Made by a program: the position numbers and the translations under genes | The notes under the pieces: generated by a model | Told to the model about the DNA's origin: nothing | The model's database searches: none | Seen by the model: only the letters and a program-made list of their open reading frames with translations | DNA from: Labrenzia sp. DG1229 | GTDB taxonomy: Bacteria; Pseudomonadota; Alphaproteobacteria; Rhizobiales; Stappiaceae | Assembly (NCBI RefSeq): GCF_000521215.1 | Contig: NZ_KI928940.1 | Span: 287,818-351,817, forward strand | Length of the DNA stretch: 64,000 nucleotides | Direction of reading: 5' to 3' | Part shown: positions 22,388-32,500 of the stretch, piece after piece | Layout: each line of letters starts with the position of its first letter | How positions within the stretch are numbered: position 1 is the stretch's first letter

Positions 22388-23440
22388 ATGGCCGTTTATG
22401 AGAACGGCGAACTCGTCTTGTACGGGTTCGTCGGCGATAGCTTTTGGGACGAAGGCTTCACCGCTCGTGAAGTCCTGGCCGCTCTTGCCGAGCACGGTTC
22501 CGACAATCCATTGCCGGTTCGTTTGAACTCCGGGGGCGGTTACGTCGATGACGGCCGCAGCATTTACAACGCTCTTAAACTGCATCAGGGCGAGGTCACC
22601 GTCTACGTCGACGCAATCGCCGCGTCCTCGGCCAGCCTGATCGCGATGGCCGGCGACAAGATCGTCATGCGTTCCGGCGCAATCATGATGATCCACGATC
22701 CGTCGACAATCACCTACGGCACTGCAGAAGATCACGAAGTCTCGAAACAAGCCCTTGAGCGCATGGGCCAGTCTTTCGCCGAAACCTATGCCTCGCGTTC
22801 AGGTCAGAAGGTCGACGACGTCCGGACTGCGATGAAGGCGACGACCTGGATGACGGCCGATGAGGCTGTTGAGGCCGGGTATGCCGATGAAGCGGACGAG
22901 GAAACAGCCAAAATGGCAGCCTCGTTCGACTATCGCGCTTATGCGACGGCGCCCGACGATCTCACCGATCTTTCGAAGAAACGCGGCTGGACCTTTGGTC
23001 CGACCGCAAAGGCGGCGTCCGCCGTCCAAACCAGCCAAGAGGAGACCATCATGGCTAAACCCGAGGCGGACGGTAAATCCGCAGATGTCGATAAGGCCGT
23101 TGCCGACGCGACAGCCGCTGCAACCGCAGCCGCGAACGAACGCATTCAGGCCATTCTTGGCCTGGATGAGGCAACTGGCCGCGAGGACCTGGCGCAGCAC
23201 TTCGCGTTCAAGACGCAAATGAGCGTTGAAGATGCGAAAGCAGCGCTCGCTGCAGCACCTGCCAAGGCAGAGGAGGCTGAAGAGGCCGAATCCGAGGTCG
23301 AAGCGGATGCGGAAGCCTATGAGGCCGGCCGCTTGCGCGCTTCCGGTCAAGGATCGCCGGCGGCAACCGGCAAATCTCAAAAACCCGACTGGAGCGCAGC
23401 ATTCGCACGTGCTGGCCGTTCCGGGAACAAAGGAGCCTAA
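22388..23440 (+). CDS. prohead maturation protease (ClpP-like) with C-terminal scaffold region
   Basis: 350 residues. The N-terminal ~190 residues are a ClpP-type serine protease: LNSGGGYVDDGRSIYNAL, the nucleophile region AIAASSASLIAMAGD and the His in IMMIHDPSTITYGTAEDH. After residue ~220 the sequence becomes Ala/Glu-rich and helical, typical of a fused scaffold. The enzyme trims scaffold and capsid during prohead maturation. An internal ribosome site defines a second product (next entry). Confidence 0.9.
   Translation: MAVYENGELVLYGFVGDSFWDEGFTAREVLAALAEHGSDNPLPVRLNSGGGYVDDGRSIYNALKLHQGEVTVYVDAIAASSASLIAMAGDKIVMRSGAIMMIHDPSTITYGTAEDHEVSKQALERMGQSFAETYASRSGQKVDDVRTAMKATTWMTADEAVEAGYADEADEETAKMAASFDYRAYATAPDDLTDLSKKRGWTFGPTAKAASAVQTSQEETIMAKPEADGKSADVDKAVADATAAATAAANERIQAILGLDEATGREDLAQHFAFKTQMSVEDAKAALAAAPAKAEEAEEAESEVEADAEAYEAGRLRASGQGSPAATGKSQKPDWSAAFARAGRSGNKGA
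23051..23440 (+). CDS. nested scaffold protein (internal start)
   Basis: An ATG at 23051 preceded by AAGAGGAG at six bases lies in the same frame as the protease gene. The 129-residue product (MAKPEADGKSADVDKAVADA start, then AAPAKAEEAEEAESEVEADAE) corresponds to the scaffold part alone. This is the same arrangement as lambda C/Nu3. The internal site is stronger than most starts in the window. Confidence 0.7.
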   Translation: MAKPEADGKSADVDKAVADATAAATAAANERIQAILGLDEATGREDLAQHFAFKTQMSVEDAKAALAAAPAKAEEAEEAESEVEADAEAYEAGRLRASGQGSPAATGKSQKPDWSAAFARAGRSGNKGA

Positions 23441-23443
23441 GCG

Positions 23444-23809
23444 ATGACGGTCCTCACCAAAGGTCCCGTAGCCGGCGAATGCATCATTTCCGAAGGCGCT
23501 CACGGTTTCAGCCGTGACACCGGTTCGGTCGTGGTCCCGGCTGATGAAACTTTCCTGCCGAACACTGTTCTCGGCCAGGTCACTGCGAACGATACGTTCG
23601 TCAAATACGATCCAGCGAACTCGGATGGCTCCGAAACACCGGCAGCCATCCTGATTTACCGGGCTGATACGGGAACCGCTGACAAGGCGCTCCTTGTTCG
23701 TCACGCACAGGTCAGAGCTGCTGACCTGGTGTTCTTCGATGGTGCGACACCCGCACAGATGCAAACCGCGTATGGCGAGCTGAAGACGCTCGGCATCATC
23801 GTTCGATAA
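23444..23809 (+). CDS. head decoration protein D
   Basis: 121 residues from ATG 23444 with AGGAG upstream. VLGQVTANDTFVKYDPAN, AAILIYRADTGTADKALLVRHAQVR and the C-terminal LKTLGIIVR fit the lambda gpD/HDPD family. It forms trimers that stabilise the expanded capsid. It lies between protease and capsid genes as expected. Confidence 0.88.
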   Translation: MTVLTKGPVAGECIISEGAHGFSRDTGSVVVPADETFLPNTVLGQVTANDTFVKYDPANSDGSETPAAILIYRADTGTADKALLVRHAQVRAADLVFFDGATPAQMQTAYGELKTLGIIVR

Positions 23810-23820
23810 GGAGATCTTTC

Positions 23821-24836
23821 ATGGCTTCCATGGATATTTTCAACAATGACGCGTTCAGCATGATCCAGTTGACGGATGCTGTTCGCGAAATGTCGTATGT
23901 TCCGCAGCTCCTGGCTTCCCTTGGCCTTTTTGAACCGAAAGGCGTCTATTTGAGGGATATTGCGATTGAGAAGAAAAGGCAATGTTCTCAGCCTTATTCC
24001 AACGTCGCCGGACGGGGCTCCTCCACAGCAGCAGGGCAGCAACAAGCCGAACATGCGCAATTTCCGCTCTGTGCGTCTCGCAGATGGTTTCACCATGTAC
24101 GTCTCGGAAGTTGCCGGCATGCGGGCATTCGGTTCTGAAAGCGAGCTGATGGTCGTCATGACCGAGTATGCCGAGCGCATGGGAGACGTGCGCGACGATA
24201 TGGATCTCACACATGAGTTCCACCGGCTTGGTGCGTTGCAGGGCAAATTGCTCGATGCTGACGGGACGTCTGTCCTCTACGATTATTTCGATGAGTTCGG
24301 CATCCCAGAACCTGTTGCAATTGACTTCGAGCTTGGCACCGCAAACACCAAGGTCCGGCTGAAGTGCGCCGAGGTAAAGCGTAAGATGGTGCGGTCCGCA
24401 AAGGGTGCGCTTACGAATTCGACCCGCATTCATGCGCTCTGCGGTGACGATTGGTATGACAAGCTGATCGAGCACGACAGCGTCAAACGCACTTACGAAA
24501 ATTGGGCGGCTGCGGCAGATCTTCGGGAAGACCGGACCTTCGAGTCGTTCCCGTTTGCCGGTATTGTCTTCCACAACTACCGCGGCACTGACGACAACTC
24601 TGAAGTCGCCATACCGGTCGACGAGGCAAAATTCTTCCCTGTCGGTGCTCGCGGTGTCTTCAAGAAGTACATGTCTCCTGCGAATGAGTTCGCACCTTTT
24701 GTTAACACAAAGGGTCAGGACACATATGCGCTGAATGTGGAGGACAAGGATCGCCAGTCCTGGGTCAAGGGCGAGCTTTTATTCCTATCCACTCTACATG
24801 TGCGCCCGCCCGGAAGTGCTGCAGAAAGCAATCTAA
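23821..24836 (+). pseudogene. major capsid protein E, two single-base frameshifts
   Basis: Lambda gpE-type capsid gene split over three frames. It starts at ATG 23821 (FNNDAFSMIQLTDAVREMSYVPQ). It leaves frame at AAAA near 23974, where deleting one A gives IEKK-GNVLSLIPTSPDGAPP. It leaves frame again at TTTT near 24780, where deleting one T gives GELYSYPLYMCARPEVLQKAI and a stop at 24834. The repaired protein would be ~337 residues, normal for the family. Both lesions are +1 homopolymer insertions, so sequencing error is as likely as real inactivation. If real, the prophage cannot build heads. Confidence 0.8.
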
Positions 24837-24859
24837 GCCAGGCGGCTGAAACCTCACCG

Positions 24860-24890
24860 AAAACGGCTCCGGATCTCCGGGGTCGTTTTT
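24860..24890 (+). terminator. rho-independent terminator after the capsid gene
   Basis: AAAACG (24860-24865) and CTCCGG (24867-24872) pair across an ATCT loop with CCGGGG and CGTTTT, followed by a T-run. It follows the repaired capsid stop by 24 bases. This supports 24836 as the true end of the capsid gene. Confidence 0.6.
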
Positions 24891-24910
24891 GTCTCAGGCA
24901 GGAGATTTCG

Positions 24911-25228
24911 ATGAAATACAAGGTCACTCACAAGGGTGAAATCGCCCAAGTGGTCAAGGTCGCCGGTGGCACGCTGACCATCAAGCCCGGCACGACGAAC
25001 AAAGTGGTCGACACCGAAAAACCGCTCACTGAGGAGCGGCTTGAGCACTACAAGGCACGCGGGGTCGTCTTCAAATCGGCAACCACCAAGGCTGCGCTCA
25101 AGAAACTAGAGGCTGCCGTTGAAGCAGCCCAGAAAGCGTATTCGGACGCTGAGAACGACGAGGACAGGGCATCTGCACTGAATGAACTCGCAGAAGCCGA
25201 GCAAGCTCTGGCCGACGCTCAGTCTTGA
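24911..25228 (+). CDS. head-tail region hypothetical protein
   Basis: 105 residues from ATG 24911 with AGGAG eight bases upstream. The frame happens to be joined to the capsid frame, but this start, the terminator and the domain break make it a separate gene. The N-terminal part (YKVTHKGEIAQVVKVAGGTLTI) is a small beta domain; the C-terminal part (LEAAVEAAQKAYSDAENDEDRASALNELAEAEQAL) is a coiled coil. It is in the position of a head completion or connector protein. Confidence 0.6.
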   Translation: MKYKVTHKGEIAQVVKVAGGTLTIKPGTTNKVVDTEKPLTEERLEHYKARGVVFKSATTKAALKKLEAAVEAAQKAYSDAENDEDRASALNELAEAEQALADAQS

Positions 25229-25239
25229 GGAATTGACCT

Positions 25240-25617
25240 TTGGCGCGTTTTGATCAGTACAGGAACCGGTTGCACGGTGCCGTCGATGGCATGTTTGCCG
25301 AAGAGGTGCTGATCACGCGCTGGAAAGACGGGCGGGAAGATCCCGATCGTCCGTCGGTCACGATTTCAGCACCCTTGCGCGAAGTCGATCGCGAGGATCA
25401 GAACCTTTCAGGTGATCGGTCTGGAACCTTTGCAACCGACATCCGAACCGGTGGCGCTGTGCTCAGGGTTGATCGCAACATCTATCCGGATCTGACGGTC
25501 AAAAAGGGCGATGGGGTCACGGCGAATGAACGTCCTGGTTCGCCGAAATGGATGGTCTCGCATGTCGATGATCGCCAGGTCGGCCGACTGTTGATTTATC
25601 TCGGAGATGCTGGATGA
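25240..25617 (+). CDS. head-tail joining protein
   Basis: 125 residues from a TTG at 25240 (GAGGA upstream). MFAEEVLITRWKDGREDP and VDRNIYPDLTVKKGDGVTANERPG resemble the small beta-barrel joining proteins (lambda gpFII-like group). The C-terminal WMVSHVDDRQVGRLLIYLGDAG also fits. Position after the capsid supports the assignment. Confidence 0.6.
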   Translation: MARFDQYRNRLHGAVDGMFAEEVLITRWKDGREDPDRPSVTISAPLREVDREDQNLSGDRSGTFATDIRTGGAVLRVDRNIYPDLTVKKGDGVTANERPGSPKWMVSHVDDRQVGRLLIYLGDAG

Positions 25618-26423
25618 GCCTGGTTCGAATTGCGCTCCGGCATGCCGCCGTCATGGCGCTGAAAGACAACACGCTTGCCGAGGACAATGTTCTCGATAGC
25701 GAAATCGGTGTCCTGGCCGAGACATCGGACGGTCTGACTGTTCAGGCAAAAGCCCGGTTCATTGCGGTTTATACCGAAGAGGCCGAGGACAAGCCGGACG
25801 CTCAGCGGAATTTTCATACCAACGGCCTGGTCAAGGTGGCGATTGAATTCGGTGTCACTGACGCAATGGTCCAGGAAGAGGATGATCCGGACAATCCCGG
25901 TCAGAAAATCCGATCGGTCATTCCAGGCATTCCCTTCACGCACCGTGGGCCGGAAATGTATCTCGACATTCTCGGCCGGCAGATCCGCGGTAATCTTGAA
26001 AACAGTGGCAATGAAGCGGCTGCGATCTTCCGCAGGTTGTTTCACCGGATTGTTTCCGTCACCTGCGAGCGGGCCGGCAGCGCCAGGCAGGATGAAAAGG
26101 TTGCGGCGCAGAAACTGACGTTCACGATCGATGCGATCGACGATCCGCAGTTTTCGTCCGATGTTCTGGAAGACAGTCCGCTGTTTGACTTTTTCGCGAT
26201 GCTCGATGCCGGTGATGACGACGATCAGCGTCTTTCCAACCTGATGCGCGCGCAGATCCCGGCTGATGTTGGCGACTTCGAAACCATTCGAAGACGGAAC
26301 GGTTGGACGCTTCAGGAATTGCAGCAGCTCGGGTTCGCTTATGTGCCGGATGCGGATGAAGACAGCACAATCCAGCTGGTCGAGATTGAGACAGGCGGTG
26401 TTGCACCGGTCGAGGTGACGTGA
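25614..26423 (+). CDS. probable tail completion or terminator protein
   Basis: 269 residues, overlapping the joining protein gene by 4 bp. RIALRHAAVMALKDNTLAEDNVLDSEIG and GGNLEN-like blocks such as EMYLDILGRQIRGNLENSGNEAAAIFRRL are not assigned with confidence. Position between the head-tail connector and baseplate V is where tail completion proteins lie. The acidic C-terminus ends in VETGG-type residues. Confidence 0.5.
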   Translation: MSLVRIALRHAAVMALKDNTLAEDNVLDSEIGVLAETSDGLTVQAKARFIAVYTEEAEDKPDAQRNFHTNGLVKVAIEFGVTDAMVQEEDDPDNPGQKIRSVIPGIPFTHRGPEMYLDILGRQIRGNLENSGNEAAAIFRRLFHRIVSVTCERAGSARQDEKVAAQKLTFTIDAIDDPQFSSDVLEDSPLFDFFAMLDAGDDDDQRLSNLMRAQIPADVGDFETIRRRNGWTLQELQQLGFAYVPDADEDSTIQLVEIETGGVAPVEVT

Positions 26424-26992
26424 TGCTTGAAACTTTCCTTGCCGGCCAGGTGATCGATCTGCAAATGCTGAAGACCCGTTTCGGTCAGATGGTCAAGGTC
26501 GGACCTGTTGCTGCCGTCGATCCTGAAAAGGGATACCGGCTCAATCTGGGCGAGGGCGAGAACGGTCCGCTTCTGTCGCCCTGGCTGCCGCATCCGGAAA
26601 GTGGCGGCCAGTCACAGAGCTGGATGCCGCTTTCTGAAGGTCAGGTCGTCGCTGTCATCAGCCCGAACGGCGACATGCGGCAGGGGCTTTTGATGAGGTC
26701 CGGTTTCACGGATGCCAACCAGCCGCCAAGCATGGACCTGCTGGCAAACGTTCTGAAAGCCTTCGGCATCACGATCACCATGAAAGACGGCGTGCTGACG
26801 ATCGACGGCAACATCAAGGTCAACGGTGACGTCGAAATCGACGGTGATGTCACGATCGAGGGCGACTTCAAGGTGACCGGCGACGTCGATTTCCACGACG
26901 GACACGTCGAGCATAACGGCACCAACATCGGCGATACGCATGTTCATGGTGGTGTAACGCCAGGCGGCGCCGATACCGACGTCCCGCACTAA
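26423..26992 (+). CDS. baseplate spike protein V
   Basis: 189 residues from ATG 26423. The N-terminal OB-fold region (MVKVGPVAAVDPEKGYRLNLGEG, then PLSEGQVVAVISPNGDMRQGLLM) is followed by a repetitive beta-helix (DGNIKVNGDVEIDGDV, TIEGDFKVTGDVDF). An HxH tip (DTHVHGG) ends the protein, the metal-binding apex of P2 gpV-type spikes. It punctures the outer membrane at the centre of the baseplate. Confidence 0.88.
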   Translation: MLETFLAGQVIDLQMLKTRFGQMVKVGPVAAVDPEKGYRLNLGEGENGPLLSPWLPHPESGGQSQSWMPLSEGQVVAVISPNGDMRQGLLMRSGFTDANQPPSMDLLANVLKAFGITITMKDGVLTIDGNIKVNGDVEIDGDVTIEGDFKVTGDVDFHDGHVEHNGTNIGDTHVHGGVTPGGADTDVPH

Positions 26993-27011
26993 CTCCATCC
27001 GGAGACTACTG

Positions 27012-27194
27012 ATGTCAAAGAAGACTTACTACGTCGCCGCCGGCGTCGAGATCGTCAACCGTGCGCCGGTTCCCAAAAACCGCCGTGTGCGGCTTACAGA
27101 GTCCGAGGCCATCTATGACCTGGCGCTCGGACGGATCTCGGCCAGAAAGCCCGCGGTCACGAAGAAGGGCGCCGCCGACAAGGGTGAAGACTGA
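27012..27194 (+). CDS. small hypothetical tail-region protein
   Basis: 60 residues from ATG 27012 with GGAGA upstream. KKTYYVAAGVEIVNR and RRVRLTESEAIYDLALGRI form a small domain also common as short phage proteins between V and W. Basic C-terminus. Function unknown. Confidence 0.5.
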   Translation: MSKKTYYVAAGVEIVNRAPVPKNRRVRLTESEAIYDLALGRISARKPAVTKKGAADKGED

Positions 27195-27197
27195 TCC

Positions 27198-27596
27198 ATG
27201 TCCGGCGTAGACCGCTATACGCTGAAGCCGATCGACAATCTGTCGCACACGATGCAAAGCGTGGAAGTGATTTTGTCGACCGATATCGGTTCGCGCGTCA
27301 TGCGTCGGCCGTTCGGTGGCGGGGTTTCTGAACTTCTCGGCCGGGCACTCGTGCCGCGCACCTTTGCGATCATGCAGCAGCTGATCGGAACGGCAATTGA
27401 TCTTTGGGAGCCGCGTCTTGCGGTCCGCCGTGTCAGCTTTGAAGGCAGTGCCGGTACGGTCCGCGTCGGCACGGCATCCGTCGTGATTGCCGCTGACTAT
27501 CGCCCAAACGGTCACCTAGGTGACTTCACCGTTGAGCAGACGGTTTCCTTTTCCGTGAGCTTTGCCCAGGGCAAGGCCAGCAGCTCGGTTTTGTAA
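27198..27596 (+). CDS. baseplate wedge protein W (gp25 family)
   Basis: 132 residues. QSVEVILSTDIGSRVMRRPFGGGVSELLG is the gp25/gpW baseplate signature (ILST..GER.MRP.FG). The C-terminal strands (RVGTASVVIAADYRP) close the fold. It acts in the baseplate wedge together with J and I. Confidence 0.88.
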   Translation: MSGVDRYTLKPIDNLSHTMQSVEVILSTDIGSRVMRRPFGGGVSELLGRALVPRTFAIMQQLIGTAIDLWEPRLAVRRVSFEGSAGTVRVGTASVVIAADYRPNGHLGDFTVEQTVSFSVSFAQGKASSSVL

Positions 27597-27599
27597 TCC

Positions 27600-28460
27600 A
27601 TGACCAATTTGCCAGACCTTTCGGCCCTGCCGCCGCCTGAAGTTGTCGAGGAGATTTCCTATGAAGACATTCTCGCGGAACTGGCAGTGGACATTAAGGC
27701 GCGTTTTGCTGCAGCGGGGATCGATTGGGATGTCGATCAACTCGAAACGGACGCCGCAGTGATCGTCGCGCAGGCAGCAGCCTATCGTGAAACCGTTCTT
27801 CGCAGCCGGATCAACTACGTGGCTCAGCAGGGTTTTTTGTATTTTGCCGAAAAAGACAATCTTGAGCAGCTCTCCGCCTGGCTCGAAGTCTTCCGAATGG
27901 AAGGGGAAAGCGATGATCGCCTGAAAGAGCGTTTCCGCCTGGCAACAATTGGCCGCTCTGCAGGCGGGCCGGCAGAACGCTACCGCTCCGTGGTCCTTGG
28001 CGCTGATATCGATGTCCGGGACGTTGCAATCTGGCGGGAAGGGCGGGACCCGACCGTCAATATCGCGGTCCTCTCGCAGTCCGGAAACGGAGAGCCGACG
28101 CAAGCACTGCTGGATGTTGTCGAAACCGCGCTGACACAGCCTGACATTCAGGTCGTGAGCGATACATTCAATGTTGTCTCGGCCATCCGCAAAACCGTTG
28201 ACGTTACTTTGTCGGTGCGCCTGGACCCGACCGCGGCTGACAGTGTCGCCGACCAGGTGGCAACGACTGTGCAATCCGAATGGCAGAAACAGGATCTGCT
28301 CGGCCTTGATTTGACACGCGCGTTTTTGATCCAGGCCGCCGGCATCGCGGGCGTCACGAATGTTGAAGTCACTGCGCCAGCCGTCGACACGGTCGCCTTG
28401 GAGAATGAGGCGATTGCTATCAACTCTGTCACGGTTACCGTGAGCGGGCGTGGTCGATGA
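27600..28460 (+). CDS. baseplate assembly protein J
   Basis: 286 residues. DLSALPPPEVVEEISYEDIL and AAAYRETVLRSRINYVAQQGFLYFA are typical of the gpJ N-terminal domain. Later beta-rich repeats (IRKTVDVTLSVRLDPTAAD) complete it. It overlaps gene I by 4 bp. It forms the inner wedge of the contractile baseplate. Confidence 0.88.
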   Translation: MTNLPDLSALPPPEVVEEISYEDILAELAVDIKARFAAAGIDWDVDQLETDAAVIVAQAAAYRETVLRSRINYVAQQGFLYFAEKDNLEQLSAWLEVFRMEGESDDRLKERFRLATIGRSAGGPAERYRSVVLGADIDVRDVAIWREGRDPTVNIAVLSQSGNGEPTQALLDVVETALTQPDIQVVSDTFNVVSAIRKTVDVTLSVRLDPTAADSVADQVATTVQSEWQKQDLLGLDLTRAFLIQAAGIAGVTNVEVTAPAVDTVALENEAIAINSVTVTVSGRGR

Positions 28461-29554
28461 CGACGCTTCTGCCGGCAAAGAATTCAACTCCGCTCGAAGT
28501 CGCGCTAGAGCAGGCGATTTCGAATGAGGAAGAGCTGTTGCCGGCGGTCAACAGTATCCTGTCGCTGAAACATGTTACGCGTCCGTCCGGAATTCTGCCG
28601 TTTCTGGTTTTCGAGTATGGCCTTGAACCGCTTCAGCCTTATATCGCCAACCTCTTTGACCTTATCGACGAGGGCAGGCAATGGGCGCGATATCGCGGAA
28701 CGCACAAGGCGGTTCACGATGGTCTCGGTTTTATTGGCTATTCGGCAACGATCATCGATCCGCCGATCTGGCGCAATGCATGGGCGGACTTCCAGCTTGA
28801 GCTGGACCGCATCCGGGACGATGAAACCGACCTGATTCCGATCGACGGGATCGTGTCCCTGTCGCATCCGGCTCGCTCCAATCTGCGCCGGGTGTTCAAG
28901 GACTATGATGTTCCAGCCGGAACCTTCGCTTACACGCGTCATGGAAACGCGATCTGGGCCGATGACAGCGGCACATACATCGACGGCTCGGACGTCAAAT
29001 GGTCTTTCGGCCGATACCATGATTTCACCGGAACGCTGAGCGAAACCGATCTGACAGCGCTTGGTGAATGGATACCGGTCGTGTCTTCCAGCAAATGGGT
29101 GGACATGGACTTTCCCTGGGTGACGGCAACATTCCCATGGGCGAACCCTGCAGAGCAGTCCAGGCGGCAGACCATCGCTTCCGGCGTCTCTGCGAAAACG
29201 ATCTGGTTGAAATTCACGGACGGTTCGTCCGACCTGATCGGTTACCGGCTCGGCAAATCGATCCCGGTTCGCGCTGCGGTCGAAGGCGAATTCACTGTGA
29301 ACGGCCTTGGATATGCCTGCTCGGACGACGACCCGACACACATTCTGATCTTTGCGCGTACTGGTTTCGGCGACGGCTCCGGAACCTCGGCGGCGCAGAT
29401 TTCCATCCTGTTCGACGGCACGGTTTCAGAAAAATCCGGCCTCTTGTGGCGCGCTGATGTTACCGGCGGCGTTGAGATCCACGCCTATCCGGTCTCGATT
29501 GAGTTCGGCGAGACCGTCCGCGACCAGATCCAGATCCTTTTGGAGATTTCTTGA
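28457..29554 (+). CDS. tail protein I with C-terminal extension
   Basis: 365 residues. The first ~150 residues (TPLEVALEQAISNEEELLPAVNSILSL, LAYEYG-like LVFEYGLEPLQPYI, and RQWARYRGTHKAVHDGLGFIGY) match the gpI baseplate family. A ~200-residue C-terminal extension with beta-rich sequence is present, longer than P2 gpI (~180). It may attach the fibre components that follow. Confidence 0.78.
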   Translation: MTTLLPAKNSTPLEVALEQAISNEEELLPAVNSILSLKHVTRPSGILPFLVFEYGLEPLQPYIANLFDLIDEGRQWARYRGTHKAVHDGLGFIGYSATIIDPPIWRNAWADFQLELDRIRDDETDLIPIDGIVSLSHPARSNLRRVFKDYDVPAGTFAYTRHGNAIWADDSGTYIDGSDVKWSFGRYHDFTGTLSETDLTALGEWIPVVSSSKWVDMDFPWVTATFPWANPAEQSRRQTIASGVSAKTIWLKFTDGSSDLIGYRLGKSIPVRAAVEGEFTVNGLGYACSDDDPTHILIFARTGFGDGSGTSAAQISILFDGTVSEKSGLLWRADVTGGVEIHAYPVSIEFGETVRDQIQILLEIS

Positions 29555-32500
29555 TGTCACATCCTTCGGGACTTCCGGGCGCCTTTGATCGTGGTGCGGA
29601 CGCACTGGAACGTGTTGCGCTCCTGTTTCTGGCGAAAAATTTCATGATGCCGTCAGAGTTCAACGAGTTTCAGACGCTCTTGCTGGACAAGATCCGCAAG
29701 ATCGGCAACCTGGTTGCAGCCAATGGTGACCGCAGGTCTGGCGGCGAGATTGTCGTCGAGCCGGACGATCCTGCGACAACGGCCACGCTTCGCCTTGCTG
29801 CCGGCGAGGTCTATATCGGCGGACTTGTGCTGCCGGTTGCCGCGCGGGACTTCGCAGCGGTTCCGATGACAGGTGATGTTTCCATCGGTGTTCGCGTCGT
29901 CAGCAGCTATGTCACGTCGGAGGATGACGCATCGCTGCTTGGCATCGAGCCGGGCACGGACGCGTTTGCCGAACCGGGCGCAGCGCGTGAACTCAGAACC
30001 TTGACCTGGTCGCTGAGCGATTCCGGTGAAGCGGGGGAATTTGCGCAAGTTTATCTGATGCGCGACGGCGGGGTAATCGACCAGTCGCCTCCGCCTGCCT
30101 TGACCGGCGTTCTGCAGCAGCTGTCCGTTTACGATCATGACAGCAACGGCCATTACATCGTTGATGGCTGTACGGTGCGGGCGCTCGGCAAATCCGGCAA
30201 CGATCAGATCTTTTCCCTTGGTGCGGGCACCGCCAACGTTAACGGCTGGAAGCGGATACGGACATCGGCGCTGCGCCTTGCTGAAACTGAAGACCCGGAT
30301 CTGGAAACCGTCGACCTGGAGACACACACATTCGTTGACAGCGGCGACGGGTCCATGACCGTCACGGTTGACCGGCCTCCGATCTCCGGTGTCATTGCGG
30401 CCAATGTCACCAAGCAGGTTTCCGAGGTGGTGACACGCGGAGCAACGCCCGGCGGGGAAGACGCTCTCGCCAACTCGTCTGTCCAGGACATCGTTTCGGT
30501 CACCCAGAGCCCGGACACATTCGATCCTGCAGAATATACCCTGGTCGGGAACAGGATTTCGTGGGCGCCTGCTGGTGATGAGCCGGCGCAGGCCTCGACC
30601 TATACGGTCACGTACAATTATTATGACAATGTCACGCCGGACGAGGTCACCGCAACGACGGTAAAGCTTTCAAGTGGCGCTGTCGACGGCAAGCCGTTGA
30701 CACTGACCTATACGTCCAAGGTGCCGCGTATTGACGTCATCGGACTCAATCAGAATGGAGCCGCGGTCTATGTGAAAGGTGTCTCGGCGCGCAGCCGGGG
30801 GATCGCACCGAAGCCGCCGACCGACATTTTGAAAGTGGCCGAGGTGCGGAACGACTGGTTGAACACGCCGGTCATCCTCAACAATGGCACCCGGAATTTC
30901 ACTTACGATCGGATGCGACGCAATTTTGAACTGCTGGACACGATGGCTCAGCAATTCGGCCGGTCCGAGCTGCAGAGGGACATCCAGGCACGGGACACGG
31001 TCGACAAGGACGGGATGTTCACTGACAACTTCCGGGACAATTTCTTCCGCGATGCCGGCTACCTACAAAACGCCGCCGTGAACCGCGGTGTGTTGCAGTT
31101 GCCGGTTGCCTTTGTCGATCAGCGCCGGGTCGCCTCCATGCATTCGCTGGCGTTTGCTGAAGAGATCGTCGTCTTCCAGCGGCTTCAATCCCGGCCAATG
31201 AAGATCAATCCCTTTGCGAACTTCCGGACTATGCCGGGATCGCTGCGGCTCAACCCGCCGACAGATGTCTGGACGGATCACGTCACCGAGTTCACCAGCG
31301 CAATAACGCAGGAAATTCTTGTCTCGGCCGACACGCCACCTGAATCGACGACCATCAATGAGGAAGTCAGCGAGACGGTGTCCGATGCCGAGATCATGCG
31401 GACGATCGATGTTGATTTTACGCTTGAAGGTTTTTCGGCCAACGAAGAATTGTCGCTTCTGAGTTTTGCAGGTGTCGACATCACGCCGGACCCGGTCGAG
31501 ACCGCAGATCTCAACGGTGAGATTTCAGGGACGTTCACAATACCGGCGCTTGTTCCGACCGGATCCCAACAGGTGAGGGCGGAAGGCTCTGTCGGCTCTT
31601 TCGCCGAAACCATCTTTGTCGCCGAGGGAACGATCGAGACCGAGGTCATGCGGCGGGTGACACTGGTTGCCCGGAATGCGCCGCAGCCGGTCGTCAATGT
31701 TGTTACGAACATCACCCAGATCGTTCAGGGCGGTGGCAACCAGGGTGGCGGCGGCAATGATCCGCTGGCGCAGACCTTTACACTGACGCAAGGCCGGCAG
31801 ATTGCCGGGGTCAATCTCAAGGTTGCGGCTCTCGGTGATGTCAACAACGGTGTCCGTGTTCAGCTGGCAACGACGCTGAACGGGTTTCCGACCAATGAGG
31901 TTCTTGCCGAGGACTTCATCTCCATGCAGAGCGTTGCGGTCGATGACGTCATTGAGGCACGTTGGCCGATGCCGGTCTACCTGCCGCCGAACCGGGAGTT
32001 CTGTTTTGTTGTCCTGACCGATGATGCCGATCATGCGCTCTATGTCGCGCAGCAAGGTGACACTGACCTGATTGGTGGCGAGCTTGTCTCCAGCCAGCCC
32101 TATGACGTAGGTGTCCTGTTTGCCTCGTCCAACCGGACCGCATGGGAGCCGCTCAACAATGCCGATCTCTGGTTCGAGCTGATCGGTGCCAGATACACAG
32201 AGACCGACCTGACCGTCGATCTGTGGTCTGGAACACTTGCAGCCTTCACCGATCTGCAGATCCGTGCCTCGGTCGAGGTGCCGACCGCGCCCACATCCTT
32301 CCGCTTCGAAATTGTCCGGGACGGCGGCGCGGTGATTGCGCTGGCAGCCGAACAGCCTGTCGCGTTCGACGAAGTTGTCGACGAAGAGATCACGCTACGC
32401 GCGGTCTTGTCTGGAACGGAAACGGAAAGTCCGGTGCTCTGGCCAGGCACAACGCTCATTGCAGGGCTTCTGTCGAACTCAGCCGAGTACGTCACCAAGG

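Noticed and set aside
24836-25228. Capsid fused to the downstream coiled-coil protein (single 422-residue frame from 23960)
   Set aside because: The apparent fusion results from the frameshifts; the repaired capsid has its own stop at 24834-24836 followed by a terminator, and the next gene has its own AGGAG-ATG.
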